This document shows positions 23,795 to 37,081 of a stretch of DNA of 56,493 bases, one piece after another. A program made the translations under genes and the position numbers. The notes beneath the pieces are model-generated. The model was not told the DNA's origin, ran no database searches, and saw only the letters and a program-made list of their open reading frames with translations. This DNA comes from Plantago elongata (taxonomy: Eukaryota > Streptophyta > Magnoliopsida > Lamiales > Plantaginaceae). Numbering within the stretch: position 1 is the stretch's first letter; the number at the start of each line of letters is the position of its first letter. The stretch spans positions 1-56,493 of the forward strand of contig JAYMSP010000349.1 in the NCBI GenBank assembly GCA_036897095.1. Direction: 5' to 3'.

Positions 23795-26700
23795 TGCATA
23801 CTAGCCTCACTTCACCACTGCAAACCCAACTCCTCTTCAACTTCCGAATTCAACCCTCTACCAAAACCACCACTATCCGTTCTCTCACAAATGCACCCTC
23901 ATTCCTCTCCCCCAATCCCTTCCCAATTCGAATTCCTCCTTCTGCCGCCCTTCGACTCGTTGGCTCATCCGCCACCGGTAACAACGATGCCAATACGCCT
24001 AAACCCCTCAAAACCCTACCCCGCACTGTAAATGTAAAACTCAGTGATGAAATTTCGATTGCCAAGCCGATTGCGCTGGCAGCCTTTTATTTAGCTGTAG
24101 CGTTTGCGTGTCCGATTTTAGGGTTCAGGAAGCCTGCATTTGCAGCTGTAGCTGCTGCTCATGCAGTTGATGTGGCACGGAGTGAGGAGAAAGGTCACGA
24201 GTATTCGCATTGTAGTAGGAAGTTGTTGGAATGTGCGACGCGTCTGGGGAAGATGATTGAGGAGGCGAGAAGTAGTAGGAAGGAGGAGTTGGTGGAGAGG
24301 GTGAAGGAGGGGTTGAAGGAGGTGAAAACGACTAGGAAGGAGCTGGAGAGTGAGATTATGAGTGGGCTTTATGAGGAGTTGAGTGGTTTGAAGAAGGAGA
24401 AGGAGAAGCTTACGGACAAGTCGGAGGCCATTTTGAAGAAGGCGCATAATGTTAAGTGGGAGGAGGAGATATTGGCTGACAGTTTGGGTGAGAAGGGGAA
24501 GAAAGGTAAGGGTGGGAAGATGTTGAAGAGGTTGAGGGAGCAGATGAGCAATTTGGAGAAGGAGTATAGTGATGTGTGGGATAGGATTGAGGAGATTGAG
24601 GAATTGATCGAGAGGAAGGAAACGGTGGCAATGAGCTTGGGTGTGCATGAGCTACTTTCTATTGAAAGACAGTGTGTGAATTTGTTTGAGGGGTTCTTGA
24701 GTGAAATGAAGAGTAACAATCAGAGGTTAGGGATTCAATACTCTTGAAATTAACTCTACTGCTAATTGGCGATCTTACTTGATTTCTTTCTTCGGATTAT
24801 TATATATCGGATATATCTACTGTTAAATTGGTTAATGTGATGCACACATTTATTTTGCAGTCACGTTTAAGGTATTTTCTTTCAGATTATTTAACATTTT
24901 AGTGGAACTGCAGAAAGTTTTTGTGCCTCACTTCATTTCGCTAATTCTTTTTTGGATTTTTCATTTCAATATACATATCCCAGAAAGTGTGCATCACATT
25001 GATATTTTTACCTAGTCAGAACTTATAAAAGCAGCTTCATTACCTGTCCCTGTAGAATTCTGTTTTGAAAATCTGTCTAGAACAAATTTAACATTATTAT
25101 TAAATTTTCCTGTATTTCTTGGGAACAATTAGTACTAAATTCTAGATTTATTGAGGTTTCTGTTTGTGTGTGTCCTGTAATAGTAAACTGCTCTTCAGTT
25201 TCCGAATCCTGCCATTGCTGTAGCTATAGGTTGCCTGAAATCTGGTGGTCCCTGCTAGCAGGATCCAAAATTTCCTGCTTATGTTACATTTCATCTTTTG
25301 GTCTGACAGTTCTGTAGAAGCCCCAGTTACCCGACTCTCTAAGGATGAAATACAGAAAGAACTGCAGCAAGCGCACAGACAGTTGCAGGAGCAAATTGTT
25401 TTACCGAGTGTTCTTGTGAGTGAGGACTTGGAATCACTGTCTGATCCAGATTCTACTGCCCCTGATTTTCGCGTACAGCAGGTGCTTGATAATTCAAGAG
25501 AGATGCAAAAGAACTTGGAAGCTGACATCAGAAATTCTATGGAGAAATATGCGGATGAAAGACGTTTTGTTGCTATGACACCACAAGATGAAGGTGTTAC
25601 AGGTTTTGGAGGTATTGAGTTGAAGGGGATGGTTGGACAGAAGGAGGTAGTGACTCCAAAAGCTTCCCGTATTCAGTTATTTCTTGGCTGGAAGAGATGG
25701 AGGGAGGATGCTATAAAGGACCCTGATAATTTTTCTCAAGAAGATCCTGAACTAGGTAAAAAGTATGTGGCTGAGAGACAGGTAACTCCTGATAGAAAAT
25801 TTATGAAGTTATTAAAGTTTGCATGCAGTGAATATGCCTCACAAACCATGGGCCACGACACAAAATCATGTTTAATTTAACGTACCGTTAACTAGACCTA
25901 GCCACCTAGGCAACTGTAATATGCTTGATTTGAATTTTCATGTGGATCATGATGTATGATTTGAGAAGCCACAGGCATATTTGAAATGCTCAGTGTAGAG
26001 GGTAATGTCATGGCTAGGAAGAGAAGCACCGGTATCATTGTAGTGATTGTTTTGCATCTATTCATCATCTAATGGTCCCTTGATGAGTGCCCCGTCTTAA
26101 AGGGATGCATCTTACCAACTGGGCTACAATTTATTACCAGACATATTCTCGTATTATTTGTACTTCTTTTTTTAATTATGCTTACAAAGGGTAATTTCAA
26201 AGTCGAGCTGCCTCCTCTATGAATTATAGACTAAAGTAGCTAAATTAATTTCAAGTGACATTTCGATTCATAACTAAATTATATACTGTGCTGTACTTGA
26301 TAGTTTCAACTCTGCGTGATCACAGTTGATACCTTTTCTCCTTCATATGAGTGACTTTGGATAAATAATTTGCAGGAACGTATTCTTTTGGACCGGGATA
26401 GAGTTGCTTCCAGGTCCTGGTATAATGAGCAGTGTAGCCGGTGGGAATTGGACCCCGTAGCTGTTCCTTATGCTGTATCCCAGAAACTTGTTGAGAAAGC
26501 TCGTATAAGGCATGATTGGGCTGCCATGTATATCACACTTAAGGGGGATGACAAAGAATATTACGTGGACATTAGAGTGCGATTCTTAACTTCCTCTTCC
26601 CATTTCAATTTTTAGTTTTTATAATTATTACCTGTTTAATGTGTTGTTTCGTGTTTGTTACAGGAATTTGAGACTCTGTATGAGGATTTTGGGGGTTTTA

Positions 26701-28395
26701 ATGCAATGTATTCAAAAATGGCTGCATCTGGCATTCCAACTTCAGTTCAACTAATGTGGATCCCCTTATCAGAATTGGACCTGGGTCAGCATTTTCGGTT
26801 GCTAGTAACCCTACTTCGCCGGGGCATTGATGCATTTTGGACCAGTAGTATTGTTGCACAGGCGAAAACTTGGAGTCCAATGATAAGAAACTATCTTGAT
26901 GAGTTAATGGTGATGTTTATATTCCCTTTCCTGGAGTTTGTTATTCCCTATCAGGTAAATAATTAGATTGCTGAATATGCTGCTTTAGATTGTGAGCTAT
27001 ATTAGATTTTCAGCCGTTTGGTCTTTCTTATAAGCTATCTTCACATGTCACTCTCTGGTCTATTCTATATCTCTCTTATCTTTCTTTGTACAGGTCAGAA
27101 TGCACTTAGGGATGGCTTGGCCTGAGTATTCAGATGTATCTGTTGGCTCAACTTGGTACCTGATGTGGCAGTCTGAGGCTGAAGCAAACTTTAGATCAAG
27201 GAATCCAGATGCACTCGGATTCAAGTGGTACTTCTGGTTCTTTCTAAGAACATATGTGTATGGATATGTGCTATTTCATGTTTTCAAATTCCTGAGGAGG
27301 AGGGTTCCACCACTTCCTGGCTTTGGGCCTATGCGAAGAGATCCCAACTTGAGGAAATTGGGGAGAGTGGTATGCTTTCTTCGTAGAAAGAATGGTTGCT
27401 GATGATGATTGAAATGTTGATCTATTATCTGATTTTGCATTTGTCATTTATTGCCTGCCTTTTTTGTTTTGGTCCTTTTTCCCCAGAGAGGCTACATCAA
27501 ATATAAGCTGAGGAAAATAAAGCGTAGGAAGAAGGAAGGTGTAGATCCAATCAACACGGCTTTTGATCATATGAAGGTTCTCACATGCTTCTTAATTTAG
27601 CTGTTAAAAGTGGATTTTATAATCAGAATTTTCTGAAGCTGTTTCATTGATCTCAGAGGATAAAAAACCCTCCAATACGGTTGAAAGATTTTGCTAGTGT
27701 TGAGTCTATGAAAGAAGAGATTAAAGAAGTTGTAGCTTTTTTACGGAATCCCCACGCATTTCAAGATATGGGAGCTCGTGCGCCTCGGGTATGTTATTAT
27801 CTTAGATTCTGTGCTTATTAGTTATTCAATTGTTGAAGAAGACAATTATCATGTATGTTGTCTCAACTATCAGGAATCTCTTTGCTACAAATTTCTAAGG
27901 AGGGCCAAATTCTATCATGCTAGTGGCAATTTTATATATTTGTCGTCACTGCTTCATTTCTATGTTGCCATTCAATGATTTAAATACCCCCTCCATTCCG
28001 ATATCAACTTCCTGCATTCCGTTTTGGTCCACCAATCTCAAATTCCCATACCTTAAATGAAAATTTACTTTCCTACTTTATTCACTCTCTTCTACTTTAT
28101 CGCTCTCCTTCCTACTTTATTCACTCTTTCTCATACTTTATTTCAACCTTATACTTTCTAAATTATTCTACTTATTTATATATTTCACTCTTAAAACCCG
28201 TGCCCAGGCACGGGAAGTTGAGCCAGGGATGTAGGGAGTATTTTCTATTTTTGACTTCACTGAGCCATTTCCACTTATGTTGGTTAAAGGGTAACTATTG
28301 ATTGATTTCATGAATCTGAAGTTTTGAAGTTTGTGTTTTGGTTTCATGTTACAGTATTTCTAGTTTATGTAACTTTGGAGCGTACGCACCCCCCC

Positions 28396-28426
<31 letters not shown>

Positions 28427-31400
28427 AAAAAAAAAACCTATCGTTTGTTTCCTAATTAAAGGTTGTGTGAAGTGAATTCTATGGATTACAAAGTGGACTG
28501 CACCTAATTTCATTGTCTCGGAAAGGTTTCTTTATGCTCTATACAACTGTGGTTTTGCACTTATCTATTGGCTCTGTAATAAAATATGCTCCAGGTGTAC
28601 CGTGTGGAGCCCAAATCTCCTATGCAATTTGTTACAAATGCCTTTTGGCAAAGCATTTGTGGCAAGAGTTTTTGACTCTTGGGAACCAAAAACCTCTTAA
28701 TAGATAGGATCACACATCAACCAATTACCAAAAAATACAAATCTGTATGTACAGATGTACACAACATGTGTTTTTCCTCTGACTAGACTCATGCATGACA
28801 GGGTGTTCTCATTGTGGGTGAGCGAGGAACAGGGAAAACATCTCTTGCACTGGCTATAGCAGCAGAAGCAAAGGTCCCGGTTGTTGAAGTTAAAGCTCAA
28901 CAGCTGGAAGCTGGTCTTTGGGTTGGCCAAAGTGCGTCCAACATCAGAGAATTGTTTCAGACAGCACGAGATCTGGTAGCTTCTTGCTCCTAATTATGTC
29001 TTTTTTTCTTGAGTATACACAGTTGGCATATCCCTTCTTTCTGTTGAAATATTCGGCATTACCATTTGAAAAATAAGAGGTTTCCATGTAAACTACAAGC
29101 AGCAGGATATACCCCCGGTTCCTTAACTTCTGTAATCGGAGGCATGCATCTTGTAGCATGTTTAAATTGATTAGCACAAATCTTGCTCTAACCCTTCTAA
29201 CCTACTTCTGTATGGAGGTAGCTTGTTTGACTTTGATCTACAAATCATATTTTTGTGTTATTACATCAAAAGCTGAGCCAATTGCATACTCATATGTTTG
29301 GAATTTATTATGGGTCACATGTTATGGTGAGTAAGTTATGCTTTCATATCAGACTAGTTACCAATCTTCAACCCATCTACTCAGCAACCACACTAGGATA
29401 CTAGCATGGTTCAGAATCCAGAAACCTAGTGTATACATTGTCTCGGTGAAAGAATATCTTGTTTTCCCTTTCATAGATGCTTGTCGATTGCTTACTGTGT
29501 AAACCTTAGCTACAGATATTTCTAAACAACACTCCTGATAGAATTGGACCCAGATATTGCAATATATTATTGTAATATGCATGCATGTATGCACGTCTCC
29601 TATTTAATTTGGTTGACTGAAGTTCTTATCCTGTCAATAGATTCCTTCTTTTTTTTCCCGGATAATGTGGGGAACCTGCAGCCACTCTCTGGGTGTGTGC
29701 ATTTCGTAAAACCCAGGGGCTTGCCTGATCTCTGTGCCAAATAATCGGCCTGTCTCTTTGAGTAAGACCTATCAAACAAATGATGAGCATAACAAATTGT
29801 GATTGAATAGATTAGAAGTTGTATATTGGGGTTAAAGTATGGGAGAGAATGAGGACAATATGATATGGAATCAATGAAGAATGATAAAAAGCTGCTACTT
29901 TATGTTAAGAAGTTTCTGCCGTGGATGCCCAAATTGCAAAATGTGAAGTTTTATTTGGACGGCAGGGTATAGTTTAATATCCTTATTCCATTTCCTATTC
30001 TCTTATGCTGCCTTTGTTATGGTCATTCACCAACAGTTTCATATTTCACATACTTTTTTCTGCGAGAAGCAACAAGTGATCTTAAACAAATTGTTTGTAC
30101 TAGGCTCCTGTCATTATTCTAGTAGAAGATTTCGACCTGTTTGCTGGTGTCCGTGGAAAGTTCATTCACACCAAAAAGCAGGATCACGAAGCTTTCATTA
30201 ATCAACTCCTGGTGGAACTTGATGGGTAAAATTTCCTCTTTTACATAAGTTTTTCTTTGGGTATAAAGCCTTGAATCAAGCATATTTATGTAGCACTGTA
30301 ATTATTTGACATATGATTGGTTACCGTGCCTGTTTCGTATTCGTCTTAGGGCAGATATATCATTTTTTCATGTGTATCATGGAAACTAGTTAGTTATATT
30401 CTCTATATTGCTCTAAAAAGTTTGGCCAGCCTGGAGGTTTTATTTTATATATTCCCATGGATTAAATGACTGAATTGATTCTCTAGTTTGTTCATAGTTG
30501 CAAACTGGTGTGCCACTTCAAGCATGTATGCAGTACTATTTCTGAGCTCTAAACCAGTCATTGAAAGGCAATTTGTTTGTTTGAACTTTAAACTGTTGCA
30601 CCAATTGATCACCGTGCATCATTCTTGAGCTTTGTGATGCTTCACTTTCAAGCTGGCTAAACCTTTTCCACTGGATGGAGTTATAATTTCATCTCTGGTT
30701 TTATGTTCGATATCTCTATACAATTTAGTACTTTATTAACACTAGATATTTTTATCACGGAACCTGATTGTGAAAGTTAAGGCATGCTGCAGTCATTTAT
30801 CATTTCTCTCCTTGATCTCTCATAGTTTCTCCATTCTTTCTTTCTCCACCAACAAACAATTAAATATTGGTTGTCTAAAAAATAGCGCCAAAAAGATTGT
30901 GACCTATTTTAATGGGACGGATGGAGTATTTTAGGTAAACTCGTATTTAGGCTTCTTTTCGGATGAATGTGAAATAGAATATATTTGTGAAGGTATTAAT
31001 TCTTAAAGAACACCTAATTAAAGTACTTCATGAGATGTAGATAAGGCTTGTAATAGTCACCACTCACCACAATAATATTATAATAGCTTCCATAGAGTGA
31101 AGTTAAGATATCTATGCAAGTAGGCTTTTGGACACTCTAGTAAATGTTGGGGATTGTACTTTGGATTAGAATAAATACAATTTTGCTCATGCATTTTACA
31201 TTGCTTTGTAGTTTCGAGAAACAAGACGGGGTTGTTTTGATGGCTACGACACGAAATCTGAAAAAAATTGACGAGGCATTACAGCGTCCTGGTAGAATGG
31301 ATAGAATATTTCATCTTCAACCTCCAAGTCAAGCAGAACGAGAGCGAATTCTCCAAATCTCTGCAAAAGAAACGATGGATGAGGATCTCATTGAATTTGT

Positions 31401-34400
31401 TGATTGGAGAAAGGTACATAGGATTAGTTATTCTATGTTGTTTAAAACTATGGCACTATGCTATTTGAGTTTCATATTGACCTTTGCAAGTTTGGTAATA
31501 GCTAAAAACTTTTATTGGCATATTTGCTTATTATAATGCGTAGTTCTAGTTAAGCTTGTGGAAGATTTAAAAAATGTTGTTTATTATATCGTGCTGATGC
31601 GAATGTTATACAAAAAAACTGCAGGTTGCTGAGAAAACTGCTCTTCTTCGTCCCACAGAACTAAAACTTGTTCCCCTGGCTTTGGAAGGTAGTGCTTTCA
31701 GAGGAAAGTTTGTTGATGCGGACGAACTTATGAGCTACTGCAGTTGGTTTGCTGTAAGTACAATGACCCTCACACTGCCTACTGCAAAATGTTCATTCCA
31801 TCTCAAATATGTCTTTAATTTCATTATCTCATAAACTGCCCTCTGTTCTTCCCCTCCATACTGTTCTTGTTGGCACATTGTTAAGATTGACAATTAATGG
31901 ACGAATAGATGATTTTGTCTCTTTGTGGACTTGAAGAATGTGATAGGTTAGAGTTGTCTCTTATTGTGGAATTTGCTTCTATAGCAATCCGTGAGTTGAA
32001 TGTAATACATATTTCCGATTTAGATAGAAAATTCAAGTTATATCTTCCACGTGAATTTTTTTATGATTCAAAGTAGCACCTTGCTGCTACACCTGCCATA
32101 CTGTATGCTTATCAATTGATAATGGATTGTTATGAGAGTGTACAAGAAATTCTGATCTTCAAATTCTCTATCAGTCTATCCTTGCATTGTAATGGATCAC
32201 CTAAGATGTTAGAATAGAATACTCTTCTTAGCTGGTGGTCAACTAATATCCTGTTCTTTATGTTTTTGGTCATTCAGCATATGATGTTCTTGCTTGTTAT
32301 ACATAGTTATGTTTGTAATAGGTCTAAAGATATATTTGCGACTCGTTTATATAATTATTAAAATATCTGTTGTTAATTTGCAGACTTTCCGTAGCATTCT
32401 CCCAGACTGGCTGCGGAAAACCAGAATTTCAAAGAATATAAGCAAGATGTTTGTGAATCATCTTGGCCTGGCACTGAAGAAAGAGGATTTGGAGGATGTT
32501 GTTAACCTGATGGAACCGTATGGCCAGATTAATAATGGTACTGAGATGTTAAGACCTATTGTTGATGTAAGTTTTTATAATTTCTTTTTCTTATGAATTT
32601 AAAATTCTTCATGATAGCTCTCTTAGGGCACAGTATAAAAGTATTGCTATCTTTGTTGTGTTTCGATGAAAGTTGTGGACTGGCTGGCTAAATTTTTTGG
32701 TGTTCTATTTTGTAATCTCTGATATGACCCTTGAATTGCTTGTGGTTGTGAACAGTCATTTCTATGTTTAGCTAACCATGTAGAATTCAAAAGCAGTGGA
32801 ATTTTTTTTTACTCGAAACAATAATTTCAAGCATACAATGATAAAAACTTGCGCATATTCACGAAGAGTATGCATTAGTTCTACTATTGTTATGGTTCTG
32901 AAAGATCGCATTATTCACTAATGTCTCAACCTAGCTTGTATGGTAAACGTGTACATACAAGATTAAAGTGACCTAACACCCAGATTAATGTACAAATATT
33001 GTTCGTCTTTTTGTCCCATTACCAATTATGCGTTATGTAGTGGCTTATTGATTTACTACCTGATATAGTGGACCAGGGAAGGAAAATATCCCCATGCTGT
33101 CTGGGCTGCTGGTCGTGGTCTCATGACCTTTCTGCTTCCAAATTTTGATGTTGTTGATAATCTATGGCTTGAACCTTCAACGTGGGAGGTATATTTTTCT
33201 TGTCAATCATCTAAACTCTCCTGGTTCTTCTGTTCTCCTTTACTTTTAATGCCATCATACCTTTACGAGAGGCCTGCGTTATGTATGTTTGATTATTAAT
33301 ACCCAAGTAGAAACTAATGCAACTTGTGTTCGTTGCTATTCAGACTCTAGCACTCCAGAATATATTGTGTTGAAACTACCCTGGAGCTTTCACATAGATA
33401 ATTTAATGATAGTCCTCTTCTCTGTATTTATTTACAAGTGCTTCACTTGTATGTGTCATTAAATTAGTCTTTCGGTTGTTCCCTGACTCGTACATCAGGC
33501 AAACTCTATGTATTTTGGGTTGGGGGAGACAAACACTGCTATCCATACCTCAAACCATCTGAAATACATGCCATCCAATTCCTCCCGAATTCATGGCTAA
33601 GCTACTTGGTACATCTGTGAAAGGAGAGAACTTCACCTAGATCTTTCTGATGCTTCTCAACTGTGATGAAATAAAAAAAATTAACAATTTGAGGAAAAAA
33701 AGCTCTTGGCCTCATATTATAACTGAAATATGAGCATGCTACTTGAACTCTTTTTTAAAAGCCATCTTCACAGGGATCTGTCTTTAATTCTGTTCTAATT
33801 AAGAATTTCACTGATGTGTCCTCAGTCCTCACCTTGTGTTCTTTAGTTTGCTGTCTTAAACTAAATGGTCTGATGTGGAACAAATTAAACATAAGATTAT
33901 TTGAGAATCTTTTACTAAATTGTTTCTACTTATTATACAAGCAGGAAGTTATTGAGTTGGGGGTTATAGACCTCTGATTTGGGATTTGGTGGGTGGGAGA
34001 GAATCTCTGTTTTGCAGAAAGAAACATGCACAACAAATACACATAATCTCTAAGCGAGAGGCGAATATTGCAATCATTCGCTAATTGTCGTGTTTTACTT
34101 CAAATCTACATAATTTTAATCGTGCAAGTAGCGAGAAAATCCGCAGTTGTAGCCAATGCAACACTTACCCCTCCGCCCCTTGGAATTAATGGTAATTTTA
34201 TCCTGTAGACCAAGTGTTATTCTGCATTCCCAGTATAAAAGGATTGCAGGTTTGACTAGTAGATAAGCAGCCTGCTGACTGGGTGTTTTGTAATTGCTGT
34301 ATCATTTGAGTCATGTGGCCTGGGTTGGAGGTGTCATTAAAACATCATTGATTAAATTCTTTGTATAGAGTACTTCAGGTAATTACAATAGGAATTTGCT

Positions 34401-37081
34401 CTTTACTGCAGGGAATTGCATGCGTCAAGATCTCGAAAGCCAGGAATGAAGATCCCTTGAATGGGAATGTTGAGACAAGAACATACCTTGAAAAGAAACT
34501 TGTCTTCTCTTTTGGCTCTCATGTTGCATCTCAGCTGCTGCTTCCATTTGGTGAAGAAAATATTCTCTCTTCTAAGGACTTGCAGGATGCTCAGGAGGTT
34601 GTACTGCATTCAGTCTGTTACTTTTAGTCGTTCACCAAAATCTTTTCTGAATATTATTGCTGTTCTGTGCAGATAGCAACTAGGATGGTTATTCAGTATG
34701 GGTGGGGTCCTGATGACAGCATGGCAATTTATCATCACGGAAATGCGGTATTCATTTTATACTATACTCAACTCAACAATGATTATTAAACTGGGATTTA
34801 AAATATAACTTAAACGGATTCAGATCACTTCCTCTGGACGAGTGGTTGTTTTGTTATGAATAACCTTTTGGGGTTTTTAAGATAATCATAAGTGACTTTG
34901 TATGATGTAATTGGAATGAAATCGAGACCCTAAAGTCTAGGTTCAAGTACTTATAGGTAGGGATTGAAGCAGGTAGATTTTGTTCTGGAGCTTTTATCTT
35001 CTCTTTTCCTTAAATTGCAGAAATGAACAATTTATTGAACAAAAAGAGTAATCAAGTTTTTGAAGTTATAGTGCAATTATTTGAGGTCGATTATGCACAT
35101 GGGGTTTTGTAGAACTGTGGCATTGTTTGTTAGCATGATCCAAGGATTGGATGCATATTTTACATGTGCTAAAACTTCATCTAGCCTATTTACTTTTGAT
35201 GAATGTCGCTCCATGTGTTGAGTTGTTAGTTGCCTAAATGTACAGTGTGCTTCTTAATTAACATTTAATGAACTGTCAAACAGAGTATGAACTACACGTG
35301 TCCACTCTTCATTTGATTTTTACAGGCATCAGCTCTGGGTATCGGGGACGACTTCGAGACTGAAATGGCTGTAAAAGTTGAAAAGGTATGTTGCTTATCC
35401 AGTTATCCTTGACCTGTAATTGGTGGTTTTATGTACCACATGGCTTCAATAAATGAAATTCTTCTCCAGTTGTTACGTTCCTCTGAATCTTGCTATCGAC
35501 ACACATTCATTTTCTCAGTTCTCAACATCCTACCCCCACCCTGCATGTCTCTCTCTATAACTCAAATCATACATGCATGAGAATCGCCCCTTTATCGTTT
35601 TGAACCTTCTCTAGATCAAGTAAACTACTGTGTTAGTACTTTTATCTCTAAATTCATCGTGGACTTGTGACAAATGATTAGTTTCAGATACCGATGCCTA
35701 AAGTTCTCCCTCATTTTATGGGAAGTAGGTTGGTTCAACCAACTAGTTTTGAATAATGAGTGTGGTGCAAAACCGGTTGGTAGTCTGATTTTTTATGTTT
35801 GCATGTTCACCTGCTTCTGATCATGTTCTTTATTAAATTTCTGCAGATTTTTGACTTGGCATATGATAAAGCAAAAATGATGCTTCAGAAAAATTTTGTA
35901 GTACTGGAGAAAGTCGTAGAGGAACTGCTTGAGTATGAAATTTTGACTGGGAAGGTATGCTTTTCAATCTCGATTGGTATCCCTTAGTTATGTAAGATTG
36001 CTTATTACTCCGTTTATTGTTTTTAGCTATTGTTATCTACAGCCTGAAAATTTTCAACACATTTGCTCTCTTATTTTTTGCCCAACATAAGAGGGGGCTT
36101 ATTCCTACACTGAATTTACATATTCATGGAGTGTATATATTTGATCAATGAAATAACACTGTTCTCTGCATTCCTGTAAGACTTGGAGATTATCTTACTT
36201 GAATCATGTTATTATGGATTTTTAGACCATTATTATATTCTTTTTTCAGAAGTTGGCTTTGGTAACACTTAGACTACTAAGTTCTAACTTACTCAAGAAT
36301 ATTCTTGAAAACTCTGCTTCATTTCATACTTATAGTTTTTTAACTGTTACAATTTTGATAGTCTAGTTCTCCGAAGCTTAGTCTGTTTTCTGTTGAACAT
36401 AAAATTAATAACGTCTGCGAAGATCTCATTCTTGTTTTAGGCATTACTAAATTTACAAGGCCTTTTGGCATTGTAGCTAGCTGCTTTCCCTTTCTATTTG
36501 TTTTTCTAGTTCTCTACCTTTTAATGATGAGTCGTCGGCTTCTTATGGCAGGATTTAGAAAGAATTGTTTTAGACAATGGCGGAATTAGAGAAAAGGAGC
36601 CATTTTTCCTTTCAAGTTCCAGCTATACAAAGGTATAATTCTTCTGACACATTTTAAAAAGGGTGCCAGAAGTGGTAACAACTCTGAGACCCTATATTGA
36701 GAGGCAAAACTGGTCTTCCTCACTCGAGAAGCTAACAAATCTAGATAAAGCATTTGTGGTACATGGTCTGAATGGTACCCATTTCCTGCTGTGTATTTTT
36801 TGGCACGTCTACCACCTTGAATTCCCTCGTGGAAGTCCTACTCCAAAATCTCTATTGTAGAGCTGAAGTCTGCACTGATCAAGTGTCAAATTTTGGAATG
36901 TGATTGAACCCAGAACAGCTACTTTATGAAGTTCTTACATTTCTCTTCCTCTCAGTACAACTGTACAAGTGTACAACTACAGAAATATTAACTGGGTTTT
37001 CATATTCATTTGCAGTCCGTGAATGGAAGCTCACTCGGCAGCAATGTTCCTGGACTTGCTCTCATAAGCCCCGAAAACTAG
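23794..37081 (+). CDS. FTSHI5: Probable inactive ATP-dependent zinc metalloprotease FTSHI5, chloroplastic
   Basis: FTSHI5 belongs to the Ycf2/FtsHi/FtsH12 AAA complex of the chloroplast inner envelope, described as a protein-import motor. It is embryo-essential in Arabidopsis. Nineteen in-frame exons give 1,299 residues (Arabidopsis 1,320): 23794-24725, 25310-25781, 26376-26576, 26664-26954, 27094-27369, 27487-27576, 27657-27788, 28802-28975, 30104-30225, 31212-31413, 31625-31753, 32384-32566, 33069-33188, 34412-34597, 34673-34747, 35326-35385, 35847-35954, 36552-36632 and 37016-37081. There is a transit peptide, a membrane span at about 91-110, a charged coiled coil to about 300 and a second span near 677-696. 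Walker A is GERGTGKTS (804-812), Walker B is IILVEDFD (ED for the usual DE), and RPGRMDR is intact. The zinc site HExxH is replaced by WAAGR (1080-1084), so proteolysis is lost. The last short exon (ending LALISPEN) is the least certain. Introns 7 and 8 carry repeats. Confidence 0.95.
27987..28238. mobile_element. Stowaway-type MITE in FTSHI5 intron 7
   Basis: The element is about 252 bases, flanked by TA at 27985-27986 and 28239-28240. The left end ccccctccattccgatatca and the right end, read in reverse as ctccctacatccctggctca, match the Tc1/mariner-derived Stowaway terminus. No coding content is present. It is intronic and leaves the flanking splice sites untouched. The ends have diverged, which suggests an old insertion. 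Confidence 0.75.
28389..28436 (+). repeat. C28-A20 homopolymer block in FTSHI5 intron 7
   Basis: Twenty-eight C residues (28389-28416) run directly into twenty A residues (28417-28436). The C run could form an i-motif, and the other strand is a pure G run. Such a block is also where assembly and polymerase errors gather, so the true length is uncertain. Confidence 0.9.
29655..29765 (+). repeat. SINE-like repeat core in FTSHI5 intron 8
   Basis: The stretch reads ggataatgtggggaacctgc, then agccactctctgggtgtg, then gtaaaacccaggggcttgcc. This strongly resembles a GGGAACC-GCAGCC / GGGTGCGC / GTAAACCC core that recurs in many plant repeats as I remember it. No poly(A) or pol III boxes and no target duplication are clear. 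The family is unassigned. Confidence 0.35.
30840..30926. mobile_element. Stowaway-like right-end fragment in FTSHI5 intron 9
   Basis: The sequence tgggacggatggag followed by TA at 30927-30928 matches a Stowaway right terminus. I cannot find the partner left terminus upstream, so this is either a fragment with a decayed left end or a chance match. The left limit given here is nominal. Confidence 0.4.

Noticed and set aside
24118-24648. 176-codon Leu/Pro-rich ORF antisense to FTSHI5 exon 1
   Set aside because: It is a mirror of the Lys/Glu-rich coiled coil: AAG and GAG codons read as Leu and Phe on the other strand. The sense frame is conserved.
25782-25880. FTSHI5 exon 2 read-through frame ending at 25880
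   Set aside because: It follows a good donor at 25782 and the conserved protein continues at 26376, so the extension is intronic.
26080-26150. tRNA- or SINE-like box A (minus-strand tagcccagttggtaaga) in FTSHI5 intron 2
   Set aside because: There is no box B at the expected distance and no cloverleaf can be closed, so it is at most a fragment and may be chance.
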